From CBDFHB01 sp965250115 (GTDB lineage: Bacteria > Acidobacteriota > Vicinamibacteria > Marinacidobacterales > SMYC01), in the NCBI GenBank assembly GCA_965250115.1, contig CBDFNJ010000002.1:1240001-1304000 (forward strand): a stretch of 64,000 bases of DNA, written 5' to 3'. The first letter of the stretch is position 1; the number at the start of each line of letters is the position of its first letter. Positions 18,075 to 26,657 of the stretch are shown here, piece by piece. The translations under genes were made by a program, and so were the position numbers. Below the pieces are notes generated by a model. The model did no database searches. It saw only the letters and a list, made by a program, of their open reading frames with translations, and was not told where the DNA came from.

Positions 18075-18700
18075 ATGCTGAGGATATTTGTGCTCACGAT
18101 AGGGCTGTTGGGCCTTCAAGTGCAGTCTTTCGAACCGGCGCGTCTCCAGAATGGTGTCATCCAGCCCGTGAAGTTCATGACTGCAGCGGCTGGAATGGTT
18201 CTCATGGAGTTGACGGTCGACGAGCGAGGCCTCGTGCGCGATTCGCGACCCATCCAGGATGTTGCCCCCTTTACCGGGCTAGTCCAAGACTCCGTGAAGC
18301 ATGGCACTTCGAGCCGGCGCGCGTAAATCGTGTGAAGAGTGAAACGCGGGTGCTCGTGATAGGACTGTTTCGTCCAGCGGCCTTGCTCTTCCCCGTGCCC
18401 GAGCTTCCCAAAGCGCCCCCAGGCGATGACGAGATCGAGATCCCCTTCCCGACGGAAATTGTCGTCCCTCCCTATCCACCGAACAATATGGGAAGCGTCA
18501 ACGTGCTCGTGGAAGTCGAAGTCGAAGTCGGTGCCGACGGATCGGTGGGCTCGACGAAGACCTTGACCCCTCAAAGCGGCTTCGATGACTCCGCAACGAG
18601 CACCGCCCGCGCGTGGCGGTTCCGACCCGCGGAGCTGAGTGACAAACCGGTGCTGTCGCGGATCTATATGATCGTGAGCTACCGCCAGCCTCTGATGTGA
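18075..18700 (+). pseudogene. Exported protein with two TonB C-terminal-like domains, frameshifted
   Basis: The ATG at 18075 has AAGGAGG upstream and a signal peptide. The first domain reads MELTVDERGLV and should continue into SVKHWHFEPARVN, a TonB_C hallmark. A single T appears to be missing after CAT 18300-18302: frame 0 stops at 18326 while the +1 frame carries HFEPARVNRVKSET and runs to 18700. The second domain has VEVEVGADGSVG and ARAWRFRPAEL. Whether the deletion is biological or a read error cannot be told here. The protein lacks the N-terminal Pro-rich linker of a true TonB. Confidence 0.7.
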
Positions 18701-18710
18701 CGTCTTAGGA

Positions 18711-20945
18711 TCAGGTAGTCTCGGTCGAAGGGCATTGACACGTAACAGTCGTTCCTCCTTTGCGGGTCGGACGAATGTCGAGGGTCCCGTCGAGCATGCG
18801 CGCCCGGTACCTCATGATGTGAAACCCCATGCCCGATCGACTCGTTGGGTCCTGAGACAGGCCTTTCCCGTTGTCCGCGACAGACAGTGTCAGCGTTCCG
18901 TTGAGACGTGTCAGCTCGACCGAGATCTTCGAGGGGGTACCGTGTTTCAAGGCGTTCGTGACGGCCTCGTGAGCGATGCGATAGATGTGAGTGGCCCGAG
19001 CATGGTTGTCGATGGTCAGCTCGGACTCGCCGCGGAAGTCGCATCGAATCGAGTGCAGGTTCTCCACGCTCGCGGCAAGCTCCTCCAAGGCCGCTGATAG
19101 TCCACCCTCTTCGAGCTCTACGGGAGCCAGGCCTCGCGCGAGATTTCGTGTCTGACCGATGGCTTCCTCGACGAGGTCCTCGATACGCGCCGCTCCCGCC
19201 GCCTCCTCCATCCCCTTGGCTTCGAGCTGCTGATGAAGCACGCGGCAAAGCAGCGCGATTCCGGTCAACTGTTGCGACAGTCCGTCGTGGAGATCGTGCC
19301 CGATTCGCTGTTGCTCCCGATTGCTGGTATCGAGCAACGCTCTCTCCAGTCGTTTCTGCTCCGTGATCTCTCGAATGACGGAGAGCACTTCGTCCTCGGA
19401 GCTCCGCACGAAACGCGCTTCGAAGTCGCTGACCTGATCTCCTATGGCCATGCGGTACTCCATCGACTTCATCACCCCCGTCTCGAGCGTGTCGCGGACA
19501 CATGCGAGGATGCGGGGGCCGAGCACGGCGTGAACCTCCGTCACGTTGCGTCCGAGGAACTCGCTCGGCGGACGGTAGAGTTGGGTGTCGTCGCGAGCGT
19601 GGTCGTCGAGAATCACTCCCTGCCGATTCAAGCGGAACATGAGATCGGGCATGGCTTGGAGCAAAGCCCGATTGCGCGCTTCGCTCTTCATCAAAGCCTC
19701 CGCGGATCGTTTGTGATCCGAGATGTCCTCGGTGATGCCCGCCAGCCGATAGACGGCGCCCGCTTCGTCTCGGATCGGAAATCCTCTCGTGCGGAGCCAT
19801 CGCAGCTCACCGCGGCGCAGAATGCGGAACTCGATCTCGAAGTCGTCTTGGATGTCCCGGGACAGCAGGTCGGTCATGACCTCCTGGTCTTCGGGATGCA
19901 CGACTTCGAGAAACGCATCGGGTCTTTCGAGGAGCGCCTCGCTGGTCAGCCCGAATATCTCCTCGTAGGCGGGGCTGACGTAGTACATCTCCGAGCCGTC
20001 GGCGGCGGCGACCCAGAACACTTCGCGAATGTTGTCCGTGAGCTGGGTCAATCGCGCTTTTTCGGCCCGGAGCTGTTCCTCGACGCTCTTGAGCTCCGTT
20101 ACGGCCGCGCCGAGGTCCGCCGCCGTCGTCGTTTCCCGACGAAACGCTCTGGCGAAAAAGATGGCGATCCCGATGCACGGAACGACGCTCGCCAGGCACT
20201 TCAGAAAGTGTGCCGCAACGAAGTGCCCGTCGTGCACATAAGCCGAGCCGATGCTGACGTGGATCTGAGCCAAGGTATCCGGCACGGTGCTCAGCCAAAG
20301 GGCGCCGGCGAGAAGGCTCGGTTGGACGCGCAGTAGCGCCGGATAGAGAATCAAGCCACTCAGCGCGAACAGAACGAGGGGCGGCAGGTCCCAGGGGCGC
20401 GTAACGAAAGCGTCGGGGTAAAAGGTGCCGGGAAGACCCTCGCGCAACGCGAGGTAAAGGAAGGTGCCACCCAAAACGAGAGTCCCGAGCACGAGGGTCG
20501 GGATCCAGATGACGCCCAGACGCAGCCGCGGTGAGACGAGGCCCAGCACGTAGACGGTACCGGCGATCAGGACCGTCGCTTTCAGCATGCGGGAGATGAC
20601 CCAGGCGAGGGGTGCGAATCGATTGATGTCGGAGGAGACCTCGACGATACCGAGCGCGACCATCGAGTTCAATGCGTCCCACGAGCCGGACGCGAAGGCG
20701 GCTAAGACGATCGTCAGAACGAGAACGTCCGCCCTGACTCTGAGGTAGAGGTAGCCGAGAACGGCTGTGATGAACGACGCCACCGCCGTGCTCCACTCGA
20801 GCACTCCCTGGAACAACGCAGCGTCGCTGGGAGCTACGCTACCCCCCACGAGCAGATAGGCGAGAGGGGCGAGCGACAGCCCGAGAACGGTATAGACCAA
20901 TACCGCCGGGAGTCGGAGTTGGTCCTCGTTCTGGCTAGAGAGCAT
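18711..20945 (-). CDS. Membrane sensor histidine kinase with two PAS domains (NarL-type)
   Basis: About 744 residues from ATG 20945; the open frame extends into the neighbouring aminotransferase but is not family-like there. Seven or so membrane helices fill residues 10-270. Two PAS domains follow (about 300-410, with PAC text WLRTRGFPIRDEAG, and 425-530). The HisKA_3 box is GHDLHDGLSQQLTG (His near 549), and the HATPase ends the protein (NALKHGTPSKI, DNGKGLS). No response regulator is adjacent, so it is an orphan kinase in this window. Confidence 0.88.
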   Translation of the reverse strand: MLSSQNEDQLRLPAVLVYTVLGLSLAPLAYLLVGGSVAPSDAALFQGVLEWSTAVASFITAVLGYLYLRVRADVLVLTIVLAAFASGSWDALNSMVALGIVEVSSDINRFAPLAWVISRMLKATVLIAGTVYVLGLVSPRLRLGVIWIPTLVLGTLVLGGTFLYLALREGLPGTFYPDAFVTRPWDLPPLVLFALSGLILYPALLRVQPSLLAGALWLSTVPDTLAQIHVSIGSAYVHDGHFVAAHFLKCLASVVPCIGIAIFFARAFRRETTTAADLGAAVTELKSVEEQLRAEKARLTQLTDNIREVFWVAAADGSEMYYVSPAYEEIFGLTSEALLERPDAFLEVVHPEDQEVMTDLLSRDIQDDFEIEFRILRRGELRWLRTRGFPIRDEAGAVYRLAGITEDISDHKRSAEALMKSEARNRALLQAMPDLMFRLNRQGVILDDHARDDTQLYRPPSEFLGRNVTEVHAVLGPRILACVRDTLETGVMKSMEYRMAIGDQVSDFEARFVRSSEDEVLSVIREITEQKRLERALLDTSNREQQRIGHDLHDGLSQQLTGIALLCRVLHQQLEAKGMEEAAGAARIEDLVEEAIGQTRNLARGLAPVELEEGGLSAALEELAASVENLHSIRCDFRGESELTIDNHARATHIYRIAHEAVTNALKHGTPSKISVELTRLNGTLTLSVADNGKGLSQDPTSRSGMGFHIMRYRARMLDGTLDIRPTRKGGTTVTCQCPSTETT

Positions 20946-21000
20946 TTCGTTTCTGCGGTCGGATCTTACCAGGTCTTGCCTCGCCACTCTGGGGAGAGGT

Positions 21001-22176
21001 TCATGAAGCCTTGCCCCAGTCCGATAGCGCTTCGAGCGCGGCTCCGACTCCCGCGCCGAGCTCGCACCGGTGTCCAAGGTCGACGAGAGTGCGCTCGAGC
21101 ATGGCGAGCTGGGCGGCCAGATACGTCGGATGGGCTGCCGTCCCCATGTGGCCCAGGCGAAAGAGCTTGCCTGCCAAGTCGCCATAGCCGCCAGAGATCA
21201 TGACCCCGTAGCGCGACCGCAAATGGCCGCGTAGCTCCTCGTCGTCGATCCCCTTCGGCATCACTACCCCGGTGACGGCGGGGCTCGCGATCGCTTCGCG
21301 AGCCGCCCAGAGCTCGAGACCCATCGCTTCGACTCCGCGGCGGCAGGCCTTCGCGATCGTTTGGTGCCTCCGTGCGACGTCCTCCACGCCTTCTTCCAGC
21401 GCTTGGGCGAGTACCGACTCGAGCCCGTAGATCGTGCTAACGGAGGGCGTATAGGGGAAGCGGTGGTTCTCGAGCCACGTCGTCTTCCAGTCGAGGATCG
21501 AGAGGAAGCTTCCTCGAAGCGGCGTGCTTTTGTTCTCCATCGCCTCCCAGGCCGCGGGGCTCACGGACAGGAGCGAAAGTCCCGGAGGGCCGCCGAGGCA
21601 TTTTTGGGGGCCGGCGATGGCAACGTCCATTCCCCAGTCCTCGGGGCTCATCAGTTCTCCCCCGAGCCCCGACACCGTATCGACGATGGTGAGAACACCG
21701 TGCTCTCGGGCGATAGCCCCGATCTCGCGCATGGGATTGATTGTGGCCGAGGGTGTTTCGGAGTGAACCACGGAAAGAAACTTGATGCTGGGCTCCGCCT
21801 CCAGTTTCCTTCGGACGTCTTCCGGGTCGATGGAATCGTTGTAGGGCACGGCGAGCTCGATAGTCTCTCCACCATGCTTCTCGATGAAGAGCTCGAACCA
21901 TTTTCCAAAGACACCGGACACCAGATTGAGGACCTTGTCGCCCGGGGAGATCAGGCAGGCGGCAGCGCCCTCGAGGCCGAGGATCGCTTCCGCCTGCAAG
22001 ATGACGACGTCGTAGCGGGTGCGGAAGACCTTTTGCAGAAGCTCGGTCGTGTGGCTGAAGAACTCGATGAAGGCCGGGTCATAGTGGTAGAGCATCGGGC
22101 GCGACTGATCGCGAAGCGTTCGCTCCGTCATTTGCACCGGCCCCCCGGCTAGAGTCATTTGCGGCCAAGTGTCCAT
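21001..22176 (-). CDS. Serine-pyruvate / alanine-glyoxylate aminotransferase family protein
   Basis: A fold-type I PLP enzyme of 391 residues, start ATG 22176 with AAGGAGGG upstream. The PLP lysine lies in AGPQKCLGGPPG (near residue 191); IVDTVSGLGG supplies the cofactor Asp; the C-terminus FRLGHMG is typical of the SPT/AGT group. Members transaminate glyoxylate or hydroxypyruvate with Ala, Ser or (S)-ureidoglycine; the sequence alone does not decide among them. It is divergent from apbE and 55 bases upstream of the sensor kinase gene on the same strand. Confidence 0.88.
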   Translation of the reverse strand: MDTWPQMTLAGGPVQMTERTLRDQSRPMLYHYDPAFIEFFSHTTELLQKVFRTRYDVVILQAEAILGLEGAAACLISPGDKVLNLVSGVFGKWFELFIEKHGGETIELAVPYNDSIDPEDVRRKLEAEPSIKFLSVVHSETPSATINPMREIGAIAREHGVLTIVDTVSGLGGELMSPEDWGMDVAIAGPQKCLGGPPGLSLLSVSPAAWEAMENKSTPLRGSFLSILDWKTTWLENHRFPYTPSVSTIYGLESVLAQALEEGVEDVARRHQTIAKACRRGVEAMGLELWAAREAIASPAVTGVVMPKGIDDEELRGHLRSRYGVMISGGYGDLAGKLFRLGHMGTAAHPTYLAAQLAMLERTLVDLGHRCELGAGVGAALEALSDWGKAS

Positions 22177-22300
22177 CGGTGCCCTCCTTGGTTCATGCGA
22201 TCCATACCACGATCTTGTTCGGTGTCGCTCTTTGCGGCGATGCTGCAGTGACGATAATACGGGTGCGCAGGGGGAGCTCCCACGGTACTGTAGAGGCGAG

Positions 22301-23206
22301 ATGGCGAGAGAGCTGCTTATCCTAGTGTTGGCCCTCGCCGGGGTCTCGTCCTTCCACGAAACGACTCGAGAGATACGGGTTCTCATGGGAACCATGGCGG
22401 AGATTCAGGTGGCAGGAGTCGAGGAACCCTCGAAAGCCATCGCTTCGGCCTTCGCCCGTATCGAGGAGACGGAGGCGTTACTCTCCATCTGGATCGAAAC
22501 GAGTGAGATCTCGCGGCTCAACGAGAAAGGGGAGGCCGTTCTCTCGGCGAGCGCCTTCGAGGCCGTCGAGAAGTCCCTTGAGATCGCGCGAGCCTCGGGC
22601 GGCGGCTTCGACCCGACGCTCACCAACAACGGCTACGCACGAGTCGAGCTCTTTGCCGACAGCAGCCTTGTGCGCCTCCCCCACGGCATGGCGCTGGATC
22701 TCGGTGCCGTCGCGAAAGGCTTCGCGGTCGATCGAGCGCTCGCCGAGCTAGAGGGGGTGGCCACGGGCGGTCTCGTCGATCTCGGCACGAGCTCCATCGC
22801 GCTTTTCGGAAGTGACGTCGTCACATTCGAGATTCGAGACCCGGCGGGCGGTCCACCGCCGGCGACGTTTCGCCTGAGCGAGGGCGCGATCGGCTCGTCG
22901 AGCCGCGGCCAGCAAGGAGACCACATTATGGATCCTCGAACGGGGAAATCTTCTTCGGGGTTGAGCGCCGTCACCGTCGTCAGCAGCTCGGCTCTTCAGG
23001 CGGATGCGCTCTCGACGGCCGTGTTTGCTCTGGGACCCGATGCCGGACTCGCGCTCGTGGCAAAGATGGGTGCCGAAGGGGTCGTTCTGCTCGTTGCGAG
23101 CGAGCGCTACGTCATCAGGACGACACCGGGATTCGTCGAGCGCTATGCCCTCGAGGTCGCGGAAGGCGTTGGAATCGAGAGCTCCTCGGAATCGGAGACG
23201 CGCTGA
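22301..23206 (+). CDS. apbE: FAD:protein FMN transferase (ApbE), exported
   Basis: The ATG at 22301 opens a signal peptide (LLILVLALAGVSS), giving 301 residues. Family motifs are GTMAEIQV, the Mg-binding DLGAVAKGFAVDRA, DHIMDPRTG, and ALQADALSTAVFALG. The usual GGN motif is replaced by GGLVDLGTS. ApbE transfers FMN from FAD to a Thr/Ser in proteins outside the cytoplasm. A probable substrate, the FMN-binding-domain protein, is encoded at 23715-24251 on the opposite strand. The 3' end overlaps the membrane gene by 64 bases tail to tail. Confidence 0.9.
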   Translation: MARELLILVLALAGVSSFHETTREIRVLMGTMAEIQVAGVEEPSKAIASAFARIEETEALLSIWIETSEISRLNEKGEAVLSASAFEAVEKSLEIARASGGGFDPTLTNNGYARVELFADSSLVRLPHGMALDLGAVAKGFAVDRALAELEGVATGGLVDLGTSSIALFGSDVVTFEIRDPAGGPPPATFRLSEGAIGSSSRGQQGDHIMDPRTGKSSSGLSAVTVVSSSALQADALSTAVFALGPDAGLALVAKMGAEGVVLLVASERYVIRTTPGFVERYALEVAEGVGIESSSESETR

Positions 23207-23718
23207 TCGTCTTCCTCTATCGCCTCCGACTGTCTGCTCTGCACTGCAGCGTGAACGAGAAAGGCCACGAGCGCGACGATCACAGCCGCCAGCATCGTTT
23301 GAAGCAGTAGGAAGCCAACGACCTTCAAGGGCGCGAATCCGGGGTGGACGAACCGCACGAGCCAGCCAGCGGATTCCTCGAACATCGCTCCCGTGAAGAC
23401 GGCGAGGATCAGTCCAATCTTCAAGCCACGGCCGAGAGGCACGAAGATCAGCAGATGCGTGAGGAACAAGAGCACCATGCCCATCATCGGAAGGTGCATG
23501 TGGGTCGTCTCGAGCATCGAGGCGCCGGAGCGGGGCGGCCGGAAATCCTCCTCCGAGCCGATGTAGTAGCTCACTACTGAGCTCGGCGACAGATCCATCC
23601 GGGCGAAGTACATCGCGAAGTTCGTAACCCAAAGCCCGAGCAGGAGTGCGAGCGTGAGGCCTAGGGTGAGCCTCATGAGCGGGTTGTGCTGAAATCCACC
23701 GTTCTGCAGGTACTTCAT
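23143..23718 (-). CDS. Small multi-pass membrane protein of the flavinylation locus
   Basis: 191 residues with about four membrane helices (near 15-37, 75-95, 98-118 and 127-152) and a charged C-terminal tail. The THMHLPMMGMV segment holds two His residues close to a membrane helix. I do not recognise a named family. The ATG at 23718 overlaps the stop of the FMN-binding gene, so they are translationally coupled. Position suggests it is the membrane partner passing electrons to the flavinylated protein. Confidence 0.75.
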   Translation of the reverse strand: MKYLQNGGFQHNPLMRLTLGLTLALLLGLWVTNFAMYFARMDLSPSSVVSYYIGSEEDFRPPRSGASMLETTHMHLPMMGMVLLFLTHLLIFVPLGRGLKIGLILAVFTGAMFEESAGWLVRFVHPGFAPLKVVGFLLLQTMLAAVIVALVAFLVHAAVQSRQSEAIEEDDQRVSDSEELSIPTPSATSRA

Positions 23719-24251
23719 GGTGTCTCCTGGTGTATGACTTGGTCGATGGCGAGGGAGCGTCGGACTGAATCAGTCAGGGCTTGTACGGTGAGCGTGGCAC
23801 CCGTGACGCGGCGTACGCCGCGGCCGGGCCAGAGCTCGTCGTCGAGCGGCTTGCCGTCAAAAGTGGCGAGCCACTTTTCTCTTGGCAGGTAATCCGTGGG
23901 CTCGGCGAACTGGAGCACGAAGGCTGCCTTCGCACTGCCGTCGGGACGAACCGCCGTCAACACCGTCTCCGGCATCGTACGGACCGTGTGGGTGTCGAGG
24001 TAGGCGCGGCCGACGAGCTCGCCATTCTCCTGGGCCAGGATCATGGTCACGATGGCGGAGGGAAGACGAGACCGCGCGAGCTTCTGAATGCTCTCGATCT
24101 GAGACTCCTCCAAATAGAGCATCTTGCGCTCGAAGGTGGCGCCGGGAAACGCGCGCTCGAGCGCTTCCTTCTCGCTGAGAACGACGGACGATGCCGCCAC
24201 CGAGACGACGAGAAGCGACACGGACGCGGTCATGGCGATGTACCGCAACAT
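23715..24251 (-). CDS. Exported FMN-binding domain protein (ApbE substrate)
   Basis: 178 residues with an N-terminal signal peptide (MTASVSLLVVSVAASS). The C-terminal half holds the FMN_bind signature RRVTGATLTVQAL; the second Thr of the TGAT-LT motif (near residue 150) is the usual site of covalent FMN attachment. A TTG at 24260 is an alternative start. It sits between a porin gene and a membrane gene in one operon, with ApbE converging from the other side. Confidence 0.85.
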   Translation of the reverse strand: MLRYIAMTASVSLLVVSVAASSVVLSEKEALERAFPGATFERKMLYLEESQIESIQKLARSRLPSAIVTMILAQENGELVGRAYLDTHTVRTMPETVLTAVRPDGSAKAAFVLQFAEPTDYLPREKWLATFDGKPLDDELWPGRGVRRVTGATLTVQALTDSVRRSLAIDQVIHQETP

Positions 24252-24256
24252 CTTCT

Positions 24257-25660
24257 TCAAAACAAGAATCCGAGGGCGACGTTGAATTGACTGACTCCAC
24301 TCCGTGCTTCGGTGCGCACGCGCTGGTAGTCCGCCTTGACCACGACTCTCGAGATCGGCTTGACGTCGAGCCCGAACGTCAGAACGCTGCGATTCGTCGC
24401 GGGGTTGTTCCGGAAACCCGCTGGAACCGTTTCTTGAGTATCGAGCTGCTCGTAGCGCAAGTAGGGCGCGAGCGCCCACTCGCCACGAGGGAAGAGGCTC
24501 ATCAGGTCGTAGGCACCTTCGAGATACCATCCGAACTGATCCTCTCCTACAGACCTACTCCCAGAGAGACCGTTTGCCTCGTTCACGAGCGCCGCGTCCC
24601 CGATAGAGCCTTTCGCATAGAGACCTCGGACGTGGAGCCCGCGATAGCGATACTGCGTGTGCAGGTCGAAGAGCGACGTTTTCGCGCTCACCGCCTGGCC
24701 GTCGACGTCGGTTCCCTGCCCGGACCCGCCGGTATAGAAAGAAATTCCGGCGAGGAGCCCGGGAACGCTCGTCAGATCGACGCGCCCGGTGAAGGCGAAG
24801 TCCTCGGCCAGGCTCCTCGCTCCCTTTTGACGTCCACCACGGATTCCAGAGGCGCTGAAGCCGGAAGCATCGAGCCCTGCGACGGCGTAGGCGCGATACT
24901 CGACCGGCCCCGCTTCGCCGAAGATGCCGGCGCCGTTCTCTCTCCACGTCGTCGGGATGATGGCCGACTCCACCTCCGGTCGACGTGCGCCGTAGAAGAT
25001 CGGAGGCTCGTGAAGCTCATTGATGAAGCCCATGGGGACGAGAAGCATCCCGCCCCGGATACCGAGCTCGGGCCTCAAGGAGAAATCGAGATAGGCAAAC
25101 TCGACGGAGACTTCGCCGCCCTTCCCGGTCGAGGCGTGCTCGAACTCGATCTCGCTATTGAAGTGGATACGGTCGTTGAACTTGTAGCCGACGTAGACGA
25201 TCGCGCGGAGGAAATCTAGCTGATCGCTCTTTGCGGAAGCGGAGCCGTCCTCGGTCTCCGAAGCAAAGCTCTGATAGAGCATCTCGCCGTAGCCGCCGAT
25301 CGAAACACCTCGCTCGACGTTGTAGACCTTGGAGGCGGCCGGACCGAGCCCGCGCTGGCCGCCTGGGGCGTCGACCTCCGTCGCCCCTCCCGTCCGCATC
25401 TTTTCGACCTCCGCCGCGAGCAAGTCGATGCGGCGCTCGAGCTCGGTGAGATCCCCGCCTTTTGCATCCTTGCTCCGAAGCTGTTTGACCTCCGCCTCGA
25501 GCTCCCTGATGCGCCTTTCTAAATCCTCGCGCTCCGTCTCCTGACCGCTTCCCGACTCGGCCGCGCCAGTCGCGGTGGAGTAGACATCGGCTCGAGCCGC
25601 GGGAGTGGCTGCCAACAGAAGGAATAGGACCATGATGAAAGACGTTTTCAGTTTCATCAT
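24257..25660 (-). CDS. Outer-membrane porin-like protein with N-terminal coiled coil
   Basis: 467 residues: signal peptide 1-24 (ending ARADV), coiled coil about 42-90 (EDLERRIRELEAEVKQLRS), then a beta-barrel with aromatic girdles similar to phosphate-selective porins O/P, ending NVALGFLF with a terminal Phe. It is first in the operon with the FMN-binding protein five bases downstream. The barrel could admit a substrate or metal for an extracytoplasmic flavin reductase; that role is inferred from context only. Confidence 0.8.
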   Translation of the reverse strand: MMKLKTSFIMVLFLLLAATPAARADVYSTATGAAESGSGQETEREDLERRIRELEAEVKQLRSKDAKGGDLTELERRIDLLAAEVEKMRTGGATEVDAPGGQRGLGPAASKVYNVERGVSIGGYGEMLYQSFASETEDGSASAKSDQLDFLRAIVYVGYKFNDRIHFNSEIEFEHASTGKGGEVSVEFAYLDFSLRPELGIRGGMLLVPMGFINELHEPPIFYGARRPEVESAIIPTTWRENGAGIFGEAGPVEYRAYAVAGLDASGFSASGIRGGRQKGARSLAEDFAFTGRVDLTSVPGLLAGISFYTGGSGQGTDVDGQAVSAKTSLFDLHTQYRYRGLHVRGLYAKGSIGDAALVNEANGLSGSRSVGEDQFGWYLEGAYDLMSLFPRGEWALAPYLRYEQLDTQETVPAGFRNNPATNRSVLTFGLDVKPISRVVVKADYQRVRTEARSGVSQFNVALGFLF

Positions 25661-25741
25661 GGTCCAAGGTTAATGGAGCCTCACTACGGGCGTCAAGGAA
25701 AAAGATGATAATGGGTTTCAACTGCAGTTCCAGCGACCCTG

Positions 25742-26119
25742 CTACTTCTTCCTCTGGCTTCGGCGCCCTCGGCTGACGCCCTCTTTCGCCATCGATTCGA
25801 GAAGCTCACGAACGATCTCGAAGGGAGCGGTGCCAACCGAGCGCTCGACGCGCCGCTTTGCTTCCGTCCAAAGAGCGTCGCTCCGGGCGGCGTCGAGGAA
25901 CTCGTAGCCCGCCCAGGTGATGCGCTCGGGCCACCACTGATCGGGGACGATCTCGTCGGCCTGGATGAGACCGGCGTCGTTCATGAGCTGGACGTGGAAT
26001 TGGATCGAGTCGATCTCGAAGCCGTCTTCCACAAGACTAGACCATCCGGAGGAAGCCTCCGGATAGTCCCCCCGGCGCTCGAGGTCGAGCAGGATTCGTC
26101 GGACGAGATCGCGCCGCAT
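25742..26119 (-). CDS. DUF2513 family protein
   Basis: 125 residues. The N-terminus MRRDLVRRILLDLE, the middle FHVQLMNDAGLI and the motif ITWAGYEFLDAARSDALW match DUF2513, a small winged-helix-like family often found near mobile DNA and phage genes. The C-terminal tail is basic. The ATG overlaps the stop of the interrupted amidohydrolase gene, so it was the second gene of that operon and is now separated from its promoter by the IS. Confidence 0.82.
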   Translation of the reverse strand: MRRDLVRRILLDLERRGDYPEASSGWSSLVEDGFEIDSIQFHVQLMNDAGLIQADEIVPDQWWPERITWAGYEFLDAARSDALWTEAKRRVERSVGTAPFEIVRELLESMAKEGVSRGRRSQRKK

Positions 26120-26657
26120 TACTGGTCAGGTCTAGTCACTGCGCCGCCGCCCTGATAGAGGATCTTGCCGCCGACGATCGTATAGACGATCTCGCTGCTC
26201 GGAATCTCTTCGGCTGGAATCGTCATGATGTCCTTCGAGAGCACGACGATATCCGCGAACTTCCCGGGCGTGATGGAGCCTTTGACGTCCTCTTCGAACG
26301 CCGCGTAGGCGTTGCTCAACGTGTAGGAGCGCAGGGCTTCCTCCCGCGTCATCGCCTGTTCCGGAAAGAACGCGGTGCCGTCGGCGGTGATGCGCGCGAC
26401 CGAGGCGTAAAAGCTCGAGTGCGGGTCGATGTCTTCCACGGGCGCGTCGGTGCCGTTGGCCAGGACGGCTCCGGAGTCGAGGAGCGTCCGCCACATATAG
26501 GCACCTGATTCGGCGCGTTCCGGCCCGAGTCGTTTCAAGACCCAGGGGCCGTCCGACGTACAGTGGTTGGCTTGCATCGAGGCGATCACGCCCAGCGCGG
26601 CGAAGCGGGGAAGGTCCTCGGGGTGGATGTGCTGTGCGTGCTCGATGCGCCACCTTA
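26119..26657 (-). pseudogene. Amidohydrolase 3' fragment, cut off by ISAzo13 copy B
   Basis: The fragment reads LRWRIEHAQHIHPEDLPRFAALGV and continues through NGTDAPVEDIDPHSSFYASV to the metal-dependent hydrolase C-terminus with GKFADIVVLSKDIM. It has no start of its own. Removing the IS and one TAA duplication joins it in frame to the 5' part at 28583 (reads KDL-RWRIEHAQ). The whole gene encodes an amidohydrolase of the YtcJ-like group. Confidence 0.92.
26655..26657. repeat. Target-site duplication, left side of ISAzo13 copy B
   Basis: TTA, repeated at 28583-28585 directly after the right end of the element. Its validity is supported by the exact in-frame rejoining of the interrupted gene when one copy is removed. 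Confidence 0.9.

Noticed and set aside
18075..18326. Annotation of the 83-codon frame as a complete small protein.
   Set aside because: Its last nine codons are out of frame with the TonB_C motif HFEPARVN, which continues in the next frame; a one-base deletion explains it better.
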